From: Furcasterigmium furcatum
Taxonomy: Eukaryota > Ascomycota > Sordariomycetes > Glomerellales > Plectosphaerellaceae
Assembly (NCBI GenBank): GCA_001599815.1
Contig: BCIA01000005.1
Coordinates: 4,348,472 to 4,412,471, forward strand
DNA: 64,000 bases
Direction: 5' to 3'
The translations under genes and the position numbers were made by a program. Position 1 is the first letter of the stretch, and each line of letters opens with the position of its first letter. The notes under the pieces are model-generated. The model searched no databases. It saw only the letters and a list, made by a program, of their open reading frames with translations, and was not told the origin of the DNA. Positions 1 to 12,000 of the stretch are shown one piece after another.

Positions 1-1445
1 CCGACTTCCAGGATCGCCTCATAAAACAGGCGGCTGGCTTCTTCATACGCAGGGAAGTCGTATGGGACGACCTTCAGATCCGGGCACTTCTCCAGTGCGC
101 TCTTCATCCACATGCCGTTCTTGATACCAAACTCGCGCGCCGGGTAGTTGCAGCTTGCGATCTCTGAGCCAGTGCCGGTGCTGTGGGCCACCACCACGGG
201 CTTGTCCACGAGCTCGGGGTGTTTCTTCAGCGACACGGCACAGAAAAAGCTGTCGAAATCGACATGCAGGATGTACCGCCTGGCACCTGGTCTCCTCTTG
301 ACGTTCTTGAGAGTCATTTCCTTCTCCTTCGCAAGCCTCTGCATGCGAGACTTGAGCTCTGACTTCCATGTTGAGAGATGGTGCAGGCGGCTTTCGGAAT
401 AGAACTGCTTCAGAAAGTCCGGGTTTGCGGTGGATGACTTTCTGATCTTGGGGTCAGACAAGAGCCACGCATTGTGTTCTTCGGATGTCATGCTCTCGGG
501 CAATTTTGCGTCGGCTTTGCCTTCAGACTGGGGCGGAGACTCCTGCGACTCAGGTGGCCAGCGGTCTTGCTGAGGAGCGGCAGCTGTGGCATCTTTTGAT
601 GGTGTTTCGACGGCGATCTCATCAAACAACGAGTCGTCAATTCCGCCGCTGAACGATTCTCCTGCCTTGGTCTCCGTGAGAGGTTGGCCTGAATGGTCAG
701 ATTGCTCTGCAACGGGTGTTGTGAAATTGCGAGTTTTGCTGCTGGACTTGAAGGCGCTCGACCCTGGGGGCAATATCTGCGGCGTCTTGGTGGTGCTGTT
801 CGACGGGCTTCTAAACTGATCGGTGTAGAAGCTGTTGTCCGTCTGCTCCCGATACCCGATGGTTGATTTGGGCGTAGCCTGGGTCAAGAAACTCCCTTCG
901 CCGAACGCCAGGACTTTCTGTCTCGGGCCTTCATCTACCACGCGATAGTCGTTCCATGGTAACAGCTTGCCCGCTTGGATGGAATCCACGACCCATGCAG
1001 GTTTGACGATCCTGTACCGGCTGTAGTCGACAGCCTTCTTGGGTGGCATGGCAGATGCGATGATGTGCGTCGCCATGGTTTTCGAGTCCAGGTACTGCAA
1101 GAACCCGGCGCCGTGCTTCACGAGTTCCTTGTGCAATCTATTTACCATGTCAGCGGTGGTCTTCCCCAAGGGTCCGGCTGGAAGGATGGCAGCTTACACA
1201 TGTAGAGGTGGCTGGGTGTAGCCCATGATATGAGCCACAACGCCTTTGAAGATCTGCGGCTTGTCGGACGATGATGCGCGGATGTCCGCGTCCAGGTTTT
1301 GGAGCTTGATCTTCTTCCTCCGGAAGTAGTCGCCGAAGCCGCCGAAAGCGCTCGGCTCATACTCCTCCCCGCCTTCGTCGGTGAAGGAGTGACCCTCTAT
1401 CTTCTTCCTCACTTGGGAAGAATTCTTCTCGAGGCGGCTACCCAT
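1..1445 (-). CDS. REV1: DNA repair protein REV1 (5' part, runs off the window)
   Basis: Translesion synthesis factor with dCMP transferase activity, acting in the nucleus on damaged template. Two exons are visible: 1445-1198 and 1137-1, with a 60-bp intron (GTAAGC donor, TAG acceptor) joining frames. The start is the ATG at 1445. Exon 1 opens the BRCT region (FGGFGDYFRRKK, then IFKGVVAHIMGYTQPPLH). Exon 2 completes the BRCT with an MATHIIAS-type segment and a KPAWVVDSI-like helix, followed by a low-complexity Ser/Pro/Gln linker. The Y-family polymerase begins near position 270 with the metal-binding motif HVDFDSFF and continues through VVVAHSTGTGSEIASCNY and FGIKNGMW. The palm/finger remainder, the little-finger domain and the C-terminal interaction domain lie beyond base 1. 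It is divergent from the RED-like gene at 1916. Confidence 0.93.
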
Positions 1446-1915
1446 CTTGGCGGTGACGGCGCGTATGAATCCAAGCCGCTCAGGCGTCCTTGCAGAGTCA
1501 GAGTATGCCGACGAGTTCAGTCGCTTCAGCCCATCGCAGGTGGATTATCACCAGGCCGCTCATCTTTGGGCTAGCATGAGAGTTTGGCCTGAGTTTCTGT
1601 CTGATTCATCTGAATAGTGCGCGGGTATGTGCTGGTCCGTGAATCCGGAAGTACCGATGGCGATGGAATGGCTGTCGCAGAGGATGGATGGAGGAGGAAA
1701 TGTGAGGAGAAGCACTGAGCGCCGCACGCGCGTAAAGTGGAGGGGCAGTCGCGCCCTTCACACGAAGTCCCGTGACAAGAGCATTATGTAAGCCATTTTT
1801 TCTACGTCCATCCTTTGCAGCCATCCGGGCACCTCTCTTCGACTGACTTTCGGTTTTGATCTCGACCGGAAACACTGCCCAAACCAAACCGTCGCATCAC
1901 CGGGTGGACGCGACC
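1446..1915. promoter_or_regulatory. REV1 / RED-like divergent promoter
   Basis: This 470-bp gap between two divergent starts must hold both promoters and 5' leaders. I see no clear TATA box and no coding potential; the ORFs across it have no recognisable protein sense. Confidence 0.45.
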
Positions 1916-3560
1916 ATGAACAACGACCAGTTCAGGCGGCTAGTCGGTGCCAGCTCCAGCCAGTCTGGCGCCCAGAAGAATGGCGCGAGCCCTCAGTCCG
2001 GCAGTCCTGCGCCGGCCGGTGGGAGCGCGCTCGGGTCGCGAATGCGCTCCAGCATACCCATGACGCCGTGAGTAACACCTTAGATCCCCTATGGGAAGTC
2101 CATTTTTAACTCTTGTCTCCAGGCGCTCTGTTGGCGGCGGCCGCTCCGAATTCGCCCGCCAGCTCGCAGCTCGAAACCTCACCAACAAACCCCAGAAGCA
2201 GTTCAGGACCTCCGCGCCGAAGGGCTCCCGCCTGGGGGATGGCTACATCGACCGCTCCAAGGCTCTAGGTGAGCAGGAGGAGAACGAGCAGCTGGAAAGA
2301 ATCAAGGCGCTCGCGGAGCTGCTGCAGGAGGGGAAGATCGACCAGGAGACGTTCGACAAGCAGCGGAATAATATTGCCAGCGGCGACCTGTCCAGTACGC
2401 ATCTGGTCAAGGGACTCGACTTCAAATTGCTGGAGAGGGTGCGGAGAGGAGAGGATGTTTTCATTCAGAAGGAGAAGGAGCAGGCGGAGGAGGAAGAGCA
2501 GAAGGAGGACGAACCGAACGAAGACGTAGACGACGAGTTGGAGGCTCTCGAAGAGAAGGAAGTCCAGGCCGTGGAGAGGGAAAAGACGGAAAAGAAGGGG
2601 CAGCGAGTGGCAGTCTCTCTTGTCCCCGGCAAGAAACGCACGCGCGACCAGATCATCGCGGAGATGAAGGCCGCACGCGCCGCTGCCAAAGCCCAAGCGG
2701 ACGACAATCTCGGCGATCGGTTCCGGAAGATCGGGGCGAAGCAGAAGGCAGGGTCACGGATCGAACGCGATGCCAAGGGGCGCGAGGTTCTCATCATCAT
2801 CGACGAGGATGGCCACGAGAAGCGCAAGGTCCGAAGAGTGAACCCCGAGGAAGAAGCAGCGAGGCAGCGAGAGGCCTTCAAGCCGGACGAGAGCGCGAAG
2901 CCTCTGGGCATGGAAGTGCCTGAGATGTACAGGAAACAGCAAGAAGAGGCGGAGGTGGAGGACGAAGACGACGACATATTCGCAGATGCTGGCGACGACT
3001 ACGATCCGCTGGCAGGCATTTCGGATTCCGACGAGGACGAGGACGGCAACAAGGACAAGGATGGAGCGGCACCAGACGAGGAGGCGACCAAGGCAATGCC
3101 GCCGCCGCCGAAGCCTGCAAAGGCTCAAAACTACTTCGAAGGCTCCAAGACGGAGCTATTGTCGTCCAGAGTTCACAAGGCACCGTCCATGGCCGACCCG
3201 TCGCTCCAGGCCGCGTTCAAGAAGGCGGCCCAGCTCGGCGCAAAGGAGAGAGCGGATGCGGATGAGGACGACGAGGAGGCGCTGAAACGCAAGGAGAAGC
3301 ACCGCAAGATGCTTGAGTCGGCCAACAGAGACGACATGGATCTGGACATGGGCTTCGGCACGAGCCGGTTTGAGGACGAGGAGGACGTTGACGAGACCAA
3401 GGTCAAGCTGTCAGAGTGGGGAGACGACGACGACGATGATGGCGAGGGCGGCTCGAAGGGAGGCAAGGCGAAGCGGAAGAGGGGCCCGAAGAAGCGGAAG
3501 GGCGACGCCAACAACGCTGACGATGTGCTGCGTGTGATGGCGCAGCGGAAGCAGAGTTGA
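1916..3560 (+). CDS. RED/IK-like spliceosomal protein (RED-like N-terminal domain)
   Basis: Exons 1916-2067 and 2123-3560 (55-bp intron, GTGAGT...CAG) give 529 residues. The first ATG in frame is at 1916. After a disordered Ser/Gly N-terminus comes the hallmark of the RED/IK family: GYIDRSKALGEQEENEQLER, the helical ALAELLQEGKIDQETFDKQ, then THLVKGLDFKLLERVRRGED. RED works with SMU1 in the B complex of the spliceosome; the fission yeast counterpart is Smu2. The rest is highly charged: acidic coiled-coil stretches, long Asp/Glu runs near residues 300-330 and 455-490, and a basic C-terminus (KAKRKRGPKKRKGD) that looks like a nuclear localisation signal. The family is seen from the N-terminal domain; the SMU1 partnership is family knowledge. 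Confidence 0.85.
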
Positions 3561-3881
3561 CCCGATACGATGATACCTCACTCAACATGATAGCGGACCA
3601 AGATGTTTGGAGCACCGACTTTTGAAGTTCATTGACAGACCCGGGGAAGCCGTGGAGTGATCGTCATCGACCGTCAGCAAGTCACGCCGCAAGCCTCCCC
3701 ATCATATCATGGGTTAATGTTGCTTCCTTGGCCAGCTTGGCCCCTTTCACATGCTCAGCTCGCAACATCAGTGCCTTCCCAAATCAAACTCCTAGTGAGC
3801 TGCTGGCCCAGGAACAGCGCTCGTCAGAAGCCACGTGTATCGCACAAACATCCCACCTGGATTTGTTTCACCCTCCATTTC
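3561..3881. other. Convergent 3' intergenic region
   Basis: These 321 bp lie between the stop codons of the RED-like gene (+) and the glycosyltransferase (-). Only 3' UTRs and terminators are expected. No conserved ORF or RNA gene was seen. Confidence 0.4.
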
Positions 3882-5629
3882 TCAACGAGGGGTGAATGCC
3901 AGCTTGGCAATTTCCCTAGCAGAGATATCCCGGCCCTTCTCTCGGGCCTGCACGGAGGTGCCGAGTGCTTTGGCTCTATCTCTCACGGAGACGGCGGCGT
4001 TACTGTCGGACACAACATCGAGAATGGACCTGCTGATGCACTCGGGCGTCCAGTCGGGACTGGTCGACATGCAACCCCAGACACCGATCCCGAGGTTCTC
4101 GACAAGGCTGCCAAAGGCATATAGGTCCGCCCATAGCGGGAGGACGACGTGCGGAACGCCTGCCCTGGACGATCAGTCAGGTCAGCTCATGCCATGAAGT
4201 AGTAGAGAGGATCGGGTCAAACATACAGGACCGTCTCGTGGTAGCAGTTGGATCCGCCGTGGTGCACGGAAGCCACAATGTCACCCGTGTTGAGCATCGA
4301 AGCAGGGTCGACCGGAAGCCAGTCCACCACCTTCAACCGACCCTTCTCGATAAATGGGGTGAGAGGGGACAGGTAGTCGTCGGAGTAGTCGCTGAATTTC
4401 TTGAATTTCCAGATGATTTGCACGCCGCTCTTGGACAGTACTTCCGCGACGGCCGCCGCCATGGCGACAGCACGCGGCTCGTCATACTGCACACCGCGTT
4501 AGTTTGACGGCAAAAGGTGGCTTTCTTTCCGAGGTTTTATAAGAACCGACCTTCCAGATGCTCCCCAGATTAATGAGGACAGTAGGCGCCCGCTTCAGCC
4601 AGGCGGCCAACTCCGCGTCCTGCTCGGATGCAGGCGCCGCGTCGAGAACCATAGGTCCCGCACAGGTGACGTTGATCGGGATCAGGTCCACGGGGATCGA
4701 AGCCCCCTCGGTTTCCATGGAGATCCAGGGGACACCGTCATGATGCGTGCCGGTGAAGTCGATGGGGTCCCGGAGGCCACGCTCGCGAAGAGCCTTTCGT
4801 TTCTTGGTGAGCTCGGGGCCGCTGAGAACTCCACGGATGACGTTGAAATTGATCCAGATATTCTCCGGGATATTGCGCAGGGGCAAGGGGAACTGGAAGC
4901 CGGAGGACACGCTGTAGACACGAGTAACTCTTGTCAGTATGACTCTGCCTCGCCCTGCCTGAGAACTTACGCAGGGAACTTCCACAACATGCCTCCGTAC
5001 GGCTGATTCGCGATGAAGTTGTCGAAAAGCATGTTGGGCGACACGACAGCGTGCAGCCTGTGCTTTTGCTTCGTGATATCTATAGCAGGCCTGAAGAAAG
5101 TGTCCAGGACCACCACAGCCGGGTCGACCTCGTCGATGATTGTGCTCAGCTCGTCAACGAGGCCCATGTACGACTCTACGTCCCATGGCGCTACCCACTG
5201 CTGCAGCATCTTGATGAACCTCTCCAAGCCCTTGGACCCCCGCGCGTGGACCATTTCTTGGACATGATGGCCCTCCGCCTCGAACGCTTCCGAGTAGCTA
5301 GGGCCCTTGAGCTCGTGGAACGTGACATCTCGTGGAGATGTTTGCGAAGCACGAGTGAAGCGTGAGATGCGCGCGAGTTTGCTGCGGACGCTTGGGAAGG
5401 AGGCGTAATGAATGTCGATGTCGGGGTGGTTCTCCAGGAGCGCGGAGGTCGTGGCGAGATGGACATTGGCGAGACCGGACTCGGCATTGGCAAGGAAGAG
5501 GACTGTCTTGTTCCGGCCCTGGATGTAGGGGCCGAGGTCATCTTGGCTGCTCGTTGCGCCGTTCCTGGACAGCAGCAAAGCGAGAGACGCGACGAGAACA
5601 GCGCCGAGGGTCAGCAGTCGAGCATACAT
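3882..5629 (-). CDS. Membrane-anchored UDP-glycosyltransferase (GT1-like)
   Basis: Exons 5629-4971, 4911-4551, 4486-4227 and 4164-3882, with introns of 59, 64, 62 and 62-bp class, all keep frame. The upstream in-frame GTG at 5650 is not used; the first ATG is at 5629 (MYARLLTLGAVLVASL), which begins a hydrophobic signal or anchor. The acceptor half carries NAESGLANVHL and a GHHVQE segment. The donor half carries VLINLGSIWKYDEPRA, the sugar-nucleotide loop GRLKVVDWLPVDPASML and the donor-binding motif HHGGSNCYHE, then AGVPHVVLPLWADLYAFG. These are the landmarks of UDP-glucosyl/glucuronosyl transferases, which move a sugar to a small lipophilic acceptor. The substrate cannot be read from sequence. 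The second intron has an unusual donor, GTCGGT. The gene is divergent from the SDR at 6051. Confidence 0.87.
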
Positions 5630-6050
5630 GGCGGCGGCGGCGTTGACCACTGGATGTTTCTGCGACGAGAAGGAGATCGAAGCATAAGCACGCTTTTAAA
5701 CGTCCTCCACACCCTCATGTCGTCATCTTTTGAAGCCGTGGGCTCCACCGCCGGTTCCATTACAGGGTGATAACGCGGATTACTACAACACCAGTATACG
5801 CGGGATTCCTCAATCGAACCACCACGATGCAGTGAGACCTGGGAATGGTGGGAAACGGGATCAGATTCCCACTTTTGCTTATACAGCGAGTCTGTATGGA
5901 TGCAACGTTTACTTTTTAAGCACCTACTATTTAATAATACGCGGCGAGCACTCGTCGTGAGTGTGCCCGGGGCCGTATATCATCTGACAGATCGCCGTCC
6001 AGACAGCCATCCAGTCAGTCAGTGTCCGAGAGAAAGACACCCCATATACA
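5630..6050. promoter_or_regulatory. Shared glycosyltransferase/reductase promoter
   Basis: A 421-bp gap separates the divergent ATGs at 5629 and 6051. An AT-rich core near 5905-5945 (TTTTTAAGCACC, TATTTAATAATA) could supply TATA-like elements. No coding sequence was seen. Confidence 0.45.
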
Positions 6051-7076
6051 ATGGCTGCCACCATCCTCATCACCGGCTCGTCAGGCCTGATCGGCTTCAG
6101 AATCTTACTCGCCGCCCTCGCCGAGGGCCACAACATCCGCTACACTGTCCGGTCCGAGGAAAAGGCGCGCATCGTATCGTCCAACCCTGCAGTCCAGAAA
6201 CTAGCCCCCGGCGACCGCCTCACCCCTTTCGTCATCCCGGATTTCACGGTTGATGGCGCCTTTGACGATGCTCTCAGGGGCGTCACGCACGTTATCCATG
6301 CCGGATCGCCCGTGCCCGTGCCCTCATTTGAACCCACGACCCAGGTCTTTGAGCCAACGGTCAAGATCGCGTCCAACATCCTCGCCTCGGCTCTGAAGAC
6401 GCCGAGCCTCAAGCGCATCGTCATCACTTCTTCTATTGCCGTCAATCTCGGCATCATCCCGCCCGATGTAGCAGTTACGGCCACCACGCGTGTGGCACCG
6501 CCTGAACCCTTACCATCAACCTTCGACAATGTATTTGTCGCATACGTCGTTGGCAAGCTGGTCGAGCGCGAGCAGTCGGAGGCTCTCGTCAGGAACCACA
6601 AGCCGCACTTCTCCGTCGCTCACGTCGTCCCCGGCTACGTCTACGGCCGCAACGAGCTGGGCCTCGACGCCACCATGATGCAGGCCGCCAACAGCTCCAA
6701 TAACCTCCTCATGATGAGTGTCCTGGGTGGGGAGGTGCCCTTCCCCGTCTACAACGGCTTCGCCCACATGGACGACGTCGCCGATGTCCACCTCAAGGTC
6801 GCCTTACTGGACCCCACGCAGTCGCCCGAGCTGCCCACGGTCTTTGGAATCTCGACCAAGGTCGACTATGCCACCGTTTTTCCCATTGTTGAAAAGGCTT
6901 TCCCCAAGGCCGTGGCGGACGGTGTCTTCAGGAGGGGTACCATTCCCGCCTGGCCCGTCCTGTACGACGGCAGCGAGACGGAGAGGCTTCTGGGCGTCAC
7001 TTTCAGGAACTTCGAGAGCGCTGTCGTGGATGTCGCGGCTCAGTATCTGGAGAAGCTGGGCAATGACAAGGCATAG
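6051..7076 (+). CDS. Extended SDR NAD(P)-dependent reductase (GRE2 / cinnamoyl-CoA reductase-like)
   Basis: Single exon, 341 residues. The N-terminus ILITGSSGLIG is the Rossmann motif TGxxGxxG of extended SDRs. The central ITSSIAVN strand supplies the catalytic Ser/Thr, and Tyr165-xxx-Lys169 (AYVVGKLVERE) is the catalytic pair. VVPGYVYGRNELG and FAHMDDVADVHL are typical of the dihydroflavonol reductase/GRE2 branch that reduces ketones and aldehydes with NADPH. Length and lack of a targeting signal fit a cytosolic enzyme. It shares a promoter region with the UDP-glycosyltransferase at 3882-5629, so a reduce-then-glycosylate route is possible but only inferred. Confidence 0.86.
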   Translation: MAATILITGSSGLIGFRILLAALAEGHNIRYTVRSEEKARIVSSNPAVQKLAPGDRLTPFVIPDFTVDGAFDDALRGVTHVIHAGSPVPVPSFEPTTQVFEPTVKIASNILASALKTPSLKRIVITSSIAVNLGIIPPDVAVTATTRVAPPEPLPSTFDNVFVAYVVGKLVEREQSEALVRNHKPHFSVAHVVPGYVYGRNELGLDATMMQAANSSNNLLMMSVLGGEVPFPVYNGFAHMDDVADVHLKVALLDPTQSPELPTVFGISTKVDYATVFPIVEKAFPKAVADGVFRRGTIPAWPVLYDGSETERLLGVTFRNFESAVVDVAAQYLEKLGNDKA

Positions 7077-7440
7077 GCTGGTATAGAGCGGTATTTGAGA
7101 TCCCAGTCCGCAAGGAGAATATTCCACTCCCCAGTCAATGGTAATAAGGAGATATAACTATATCAACTGATATAGAGTTTTCTCGGCGTCATGCCCATGC
7201 GCTTCTTCGGTCATGAAAATCGTGCGTGCTTCTACTACCCATATCTGGAAGTCCAAGGCTGTGCGCCAGTTCTTATGCACTTAGACACTGCTTACGCCAA
7301 GCACTGAAGCCAACCCAACCATCTTGCTCTCCTCATGAACCCTCACTCTCTCCCGATAAATATAGGTGACCATCTTCTCCCCGCACCGCACAGATGGCAG
7401 CATCGACGACTTTGATCAGCGACTTTTCGGGCACCGAACC
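7077..7440. promoter_or_regulatory. Promoter region of the F-box gene
   Basis: This 364-bp gap holds the 3' end of the SDR transcript and the promoter of the F-box gene. A TATA-like run (GATAAATATAGG, about 7354-7365) lies 75 bp before the ATG at 7441. Confidence 0.4.
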
Positions 7441-8460
7441 ATGGACTCAATAGAGAGCCACACGGCGCACTGGGTCGATCGAGCCCCCGTTGAAATTCTG
7501 CTCAACATCGCGGATCACCTCGAGCTCCACGACAGATTCATCCTCTCGCACACCTGCCGAGCATGGCGGGCGGTCACCGTTCGAGACTGGCCCGCAGAGC
7601 TGGATAAGCTCGACACGATCGGCCAGGTCCTCTTCTTTGAAGGCGTGGTGTACACCTGGCCGGGCCACTGGGTCTGCACCGACTGTAGCTTTGTGCATAT
7701 CTGCGAAATTTCCTGGTACAAGCCCGAAGAAAAAAGGTACAAATACATCCATCGTGTCCGCGATCAGAGCCATCAGGCTCCGCCGCCGGTGCCGCCGTCG
7801 ACACACACCGCCCTGAGCGACCTGCGGGAGGCACATGTCCAGTTCGCCCTCAAGTACACTCGTCTCTTCAGCAGGCTCGAGCAATGGCAGAGACAATACC
7901 TCGAGGCGCTGATGCGTCCCAGTCCCCCGGTTGGGACAGCCGTTGGCCTTGGTGAGGATCCTTGGAGGCGGCTCAAAATCACCGAGGGTCATTTCCTCCT
8001 GCATCAGGGATCGTCCATCCCTTGCGACCCCAACGCCGGCGAGCTGTGGCCACCGAACACTGAACTGGTGTGGCTGCTCGAGATCACTTTCTTCTCCTTC
8101 AATATCTGCCCGTACATCTCCCCGTTTGCAAACGGGTCGTCACTACATCCCCCTGTCACGGGACGAAAGGGCGCCGACATGCTGGGGCGATGGCTCAAGG
8201 ACAAGCCGGGACGCAGGTTCCAAGGGGGATGCAAGCATTGTTTTGCAGACTTCGAGGTCTGCCTCGCTGACCGGGCGGGCGATGGCTCAGCGATGCTTAT
8301 CTTGCGTACTTGGACGGACTTGGGCGGCGAGGCGCCACGCATCCATCCCGACCGGATGGCGTTTGACGAACTGAATTATCTCGAAGAAGATTATCGGGGG
8401 GTAATGCGCCCTGAGGAGGAAATTTCTGGTAGCGTCCGCAACATGTGGCTCGGTAAGTGA
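7441..8460 (+). CDS. F-box domain protein
   Basis: Single exon, 339 residues from the ATG at 7441 (MDSIESHTAHW). The frame is open upstream only through a GTG at 7366, which I rejected as a start. Residues 12-55 form an F-box: APVEILLNIADHLELHDRFILSHTCRAWRAV, fitting the Pro-x-Glu-Ile-Leu and Cys-Arg-x-Trp positions that bind Skp1. The remainder shows no LRR or WD repeats but has paired Cys residues (CTDCSFVHIC; GGCKHCFADFEVC), which could bind a metal. Family knowledge suggests an SCF ubiquitin-ligase adaptor; the target is unknown. One of three F-box genes between 7 and 27 kb. Confidence 0.75.
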   Translation: MDSIESHTAHWVDRAPVEILLNIADHLELHDRFILSHTCRAWRAVTVRDWPAELDKLDTIGQVLFFEGVVYTWPGHWVCTDCSFVHICEISWYKPEEKRYKYIHRVRDQSHQAPPPVPPSTHTALSDLREAHVQFALKYTRLFSRLEQWQRQYLEALMRPSPPVGTAVGLGEDPWRRLKITEGHFLLHQGSSIPCDPNAGELWPPNTELVWLLEITFFSFNICPYISPFANGSSLHPPVTGRKGADMLGRWLKDKPGRRFQGGCKHCFADFEVCLADRAGDGSAMLILRTWTDLGGEAPRIHPDRMAFDELNYLEEDYRGVMRPEEEISGSVRNMWLGK

Positions 8461-9062
8461 GAAGTCTTTGCTCGTGGAACAAACAAACAAACAGACGGAC
8501 CAGCGGCGAGGTTTTATCACCAGCACCAGATGTCAAGCTGCTGCTACTTGTAGTTCCTGGCCGGTTACAAAAGAGTTCCCTCTAGATGAGACTCCCCTGA
8601 GGATAATAACGGACTTGGAACCCACTCAGTTCCCGAACTTTCCCGTTACGGCGGGTCCTTGAGAAAGAGCAGGATGGCGTCTCCCCTTGGGGCTGCTCAT
8701 TGTGAGAACCGAACTCCCTTGAAACGGCGTACGTTTGGCCATGGATATCCCGTGTCCTCGAGGGGCCAGATGAGGTGCTGTGGGACGGGGTTCGTGACGT
8801 ACACCATCATCACGGGTTTGTGCACCGGCGGCCATGCGGCCTTGAGGCGGCATCCAAAGGGGCATAATAGCATGTTTGGCAATCTTGGACGAGGACACAC
8901 GAGGACAGGTACGTTTGACGTCGTCAGAAAAGGACAGGATGGCCTCCAGGACCTGTTACAATCTCCGAATGCCTCCAGGCCAAGCCCCGCGAGACCCTGA
9001 GCCACCGGCAATCTCCCAGCGTTAGTACGGAACCACAAGCAGCGCAGAGAACAGAACCGAGA
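8461..9062. other. Convergent intergenic region
   Basis: These 602 bp lie between the stops of the F-box gene (+) and the giant gene (-). A short AAAC tetranucleotide run occurs at 8478-8493. Nothing else was recognised. Confidence 0.4.
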
Positions 9063-12000
9063 TCAGATCGCCTTCTTGATATCTTCCCACGGAACCTCCT
9101 TCTGGATAAACTGCATCACGGTAGCCTTGCCCCCTTCCGCATTGATCCAGTCCGCCAGCTTCCTCTGCAGGCTCAGCCATAGCTTCTTACCACTGGAAAA
9201 CGCCGTCCCGCTGAGCCAGGTCTCGGGCCACTGCGTCGTGCGGTCCGCGCCGCGCGTGTAGAAGACGCCCACTCCGGGCATCCCGCCTTCCCCGCCCACG
9301 GAACGGATGCCGAACTCGCGCGTACCGCTGACCGGGTGCGATCCCGTCTGGCGGAACGGCGTGCGCACGGTGACGAAGCGCCAGTACCCGGGGCCGTGGT
9401 CACCCACCACGACGGCGCCGTTGTCCGGGTTGATGGTGATGCCCATGACGGCCCCGAGCGGCGCCGTCGAGTTGTACAGCGCGTCGTCGGACATCTTGTC
9501 GAGCGGCCAGAAGGACGAGAGCTTGGGGTCGATGAATCTGTTGAGGTTCTTGCGTATGTGCTCGACGAGCGCCTCAGGTGTGAGCACGGCGCCGTTGAGG
9601 CTGGGGAAGGCCTCGATCTTGACGGGGTAGTAGTCGAGGTTGACGTTGTCGCCGCCTGCGTCCTCGATTCGCTGCACCGTGATCTTGCGCGCTGCCAGGC
9701 CGGTGACGATGGGCGACGGCGTCTTGAACGTGACCAGGTCCATCCAGTCGGCAAAGGCCGCGATTGGGGAGGCTCCTTCGCGGCCCGGCGCGGGCGGGGA
9801 GGGGATCTCGGTGCTGAAGTGCACGATCTGCAAGTAGAGCTTGCCTTGGTTGTGCGTCGCCATGCGTTCGTAGGCGAGCAGGAAGTCTGGGAAGCTGTCG
9901 TCCTCGCGGCGGCCCGTGGCAGGGTTCAGGAAGGTGAACGTAGTGTTCTCCCCCGTCGGGTCGCCGTCGCTCGCAATCTCGACGAGGATGCGCGCATGCG
10001 GCGAGAAGAACAACCCGAAGGCGGAGTCGGTCGTGACCCAGAGCGGGCCGTAACGCTGCATCAGGTCGACGTACGTGTTGATGGTGTAGCTGGCGGGCGG
10101 CTCAGCCGTCATACCCATGTTATCGATGAACGGACCCTTCTCTTCGGCGGAGAGCCCCGTGTCGTTGGTGTACTTGGTGACGTACTGCTCGCCGGCGATG
10201 CGAAGCGTGTCCTCGATGGGAAGGGAGGCTTGGTTCTTCCAGTCGATCATCATCGCCGTGGCCACGGCCCAGCAGTCGTTGAGTTTCTGCTGCCTCAGCG
10301 CCGGGACCAACCCTTCGACCTTGGCGACCGTGACGACGCGGGGAGCGCCGGCCCCGATCACCTCGACCGTTTCGGCCTGGCCGTTGCCGTCCGTCCGCGC
10401 GGCCTTGACCGCCTTGTTCTTGGACTCAGCCGAGGCCGCCACGTCCGCCAGCGTCGGCTTCTTCTGGTTCTCCTGGCGCTGCTTGTCCAGGTCGACCTGC
10501 AGCGACTGACCGCCGTCGATCTGCTGCTGGAGGTGATCCTTGACCAACTTCCGGTATTCGGTGTCCGACAGCGCGCCAGTTTCGTTGGCCGCCCTGAGCG
10601 TGTCCATGATCTTGGTCGAGTTGCCCGTGTTGTGCGCCTGCATCGCCATGCCCGCCGCCATCTGCGCGAAGGCCTTGGCGTTCTCCTGGTTCGACAGATA
10701 CGTCTGTATCGCGCTCGCCTGCGTGGCCGAGAGGCCCATCGCGTCGCGGAACGCGTCGCCCTTGCCGAGCAGCTGCGAGATGCCCGCTGCTGTGAGCCCG
10801 GCGCCCGGATCCGGGGCCGCCGGTGCGTTCTGGATGTTGACGAGCGGCGGCGCGAAGTCCTTGAAAGCGGCCTTCCAGTCGGTGACGGTGGGCACGGGCG
10901 GGTTGATGGCCGCGATGGCCGATGGCTCGTCCGTCGTGAACTTGGCCCAGTCCTGCGACGAGTCGGGCTGGACCTTCTCGCAGGCGTTGCATGAGCCCAT
11001 GATGGCTTCCATGAAGACGCCCTTTGTCGGCGTGCTGATGCGATACGGGGGCGGTGTGATGGCCGGGCGGTAGTGGTCGAGCAACGGTGGCGTGTCGTCT
11101 TCGGCTTCGCTCTCCTCATTGCATTGTTTGCCGCTCTCGTCGTCATTGCTGTGTTTGCCTTTATTTTTGTTATTGCTGTGTTTGTTGCTTTTTTTGCTAT
11201 TGCTTGGAGCGGGTGTCCTGGGTATCCTGGGCGTGCGCACGACCAAAGCCTGGCTGGCACGGAAGCCCGGGGCGACTGGGAAGACCAGTGCGTTTCCGGC
11301 AACGGTGATGAGCTGATTCTTCAGAACAGACGACAGGGAGCGCAGCCCCTCCGGGGCGCCGTATTTGTCGTACGTCTCAATGTCGAAGCCATCCAGGAGC
11401 ATGAATCGCCGCTCTGCGTCGAGGCTGAACCACAGCATGCGGTTGTAGTACTCCATGTGGTAGTTGAGGTGGTCGATGAGCCTGTCCGTCAGGAACACGT
11501 CCTCCTTGCGGGGATTGCGCTTCTCGTCCTCACTCTCGGGCGTGTTGATGAGCTGGCCATCCGCGAGATCGCCTTTGACGCTGCCGCTGTAGAGCAGGCC
11601 CCTGTAGTGCTGCGTCGAGTAGGCCACGCGGAGCGAGACGATGTTCAAGATGATGGGGCTCGTGCCCAGGGAGCCCAGAGCAGTCAACTCGCACGACAAC
11701 TTCATGTTGGTGATCTCGAAGCGGCGCTTGGAAGACGTGCCGCTGAAGGTGATGCGCATGTTTCTCTGCCCACCGGTGTAGTTGGTGAGGGCGGTGAAGT
11801 CCAGGCTGCCGACATCAAGCACCAGGCGGCCGACGATGGCCTTGAACACTCGAGGAGCGATCTGCGACAAGAAGATGGTGTCCCACTCTGCCAACAACTG
11901 GCCCTTGTAATAGTACGTCAGCAGGGACCGTATCGCCTCATTGTCGCTCGGCTCGGCGTAGCCCAGTGCCCTGGCCATGAACGTCCACATCCGCCGGTCG

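Noticed and set aside
7366..7440. Longer N-terminus of the first F-box protein
   Set aside because: It would start at GTG; the first ATG in frame is at 7441, right before the F-box.
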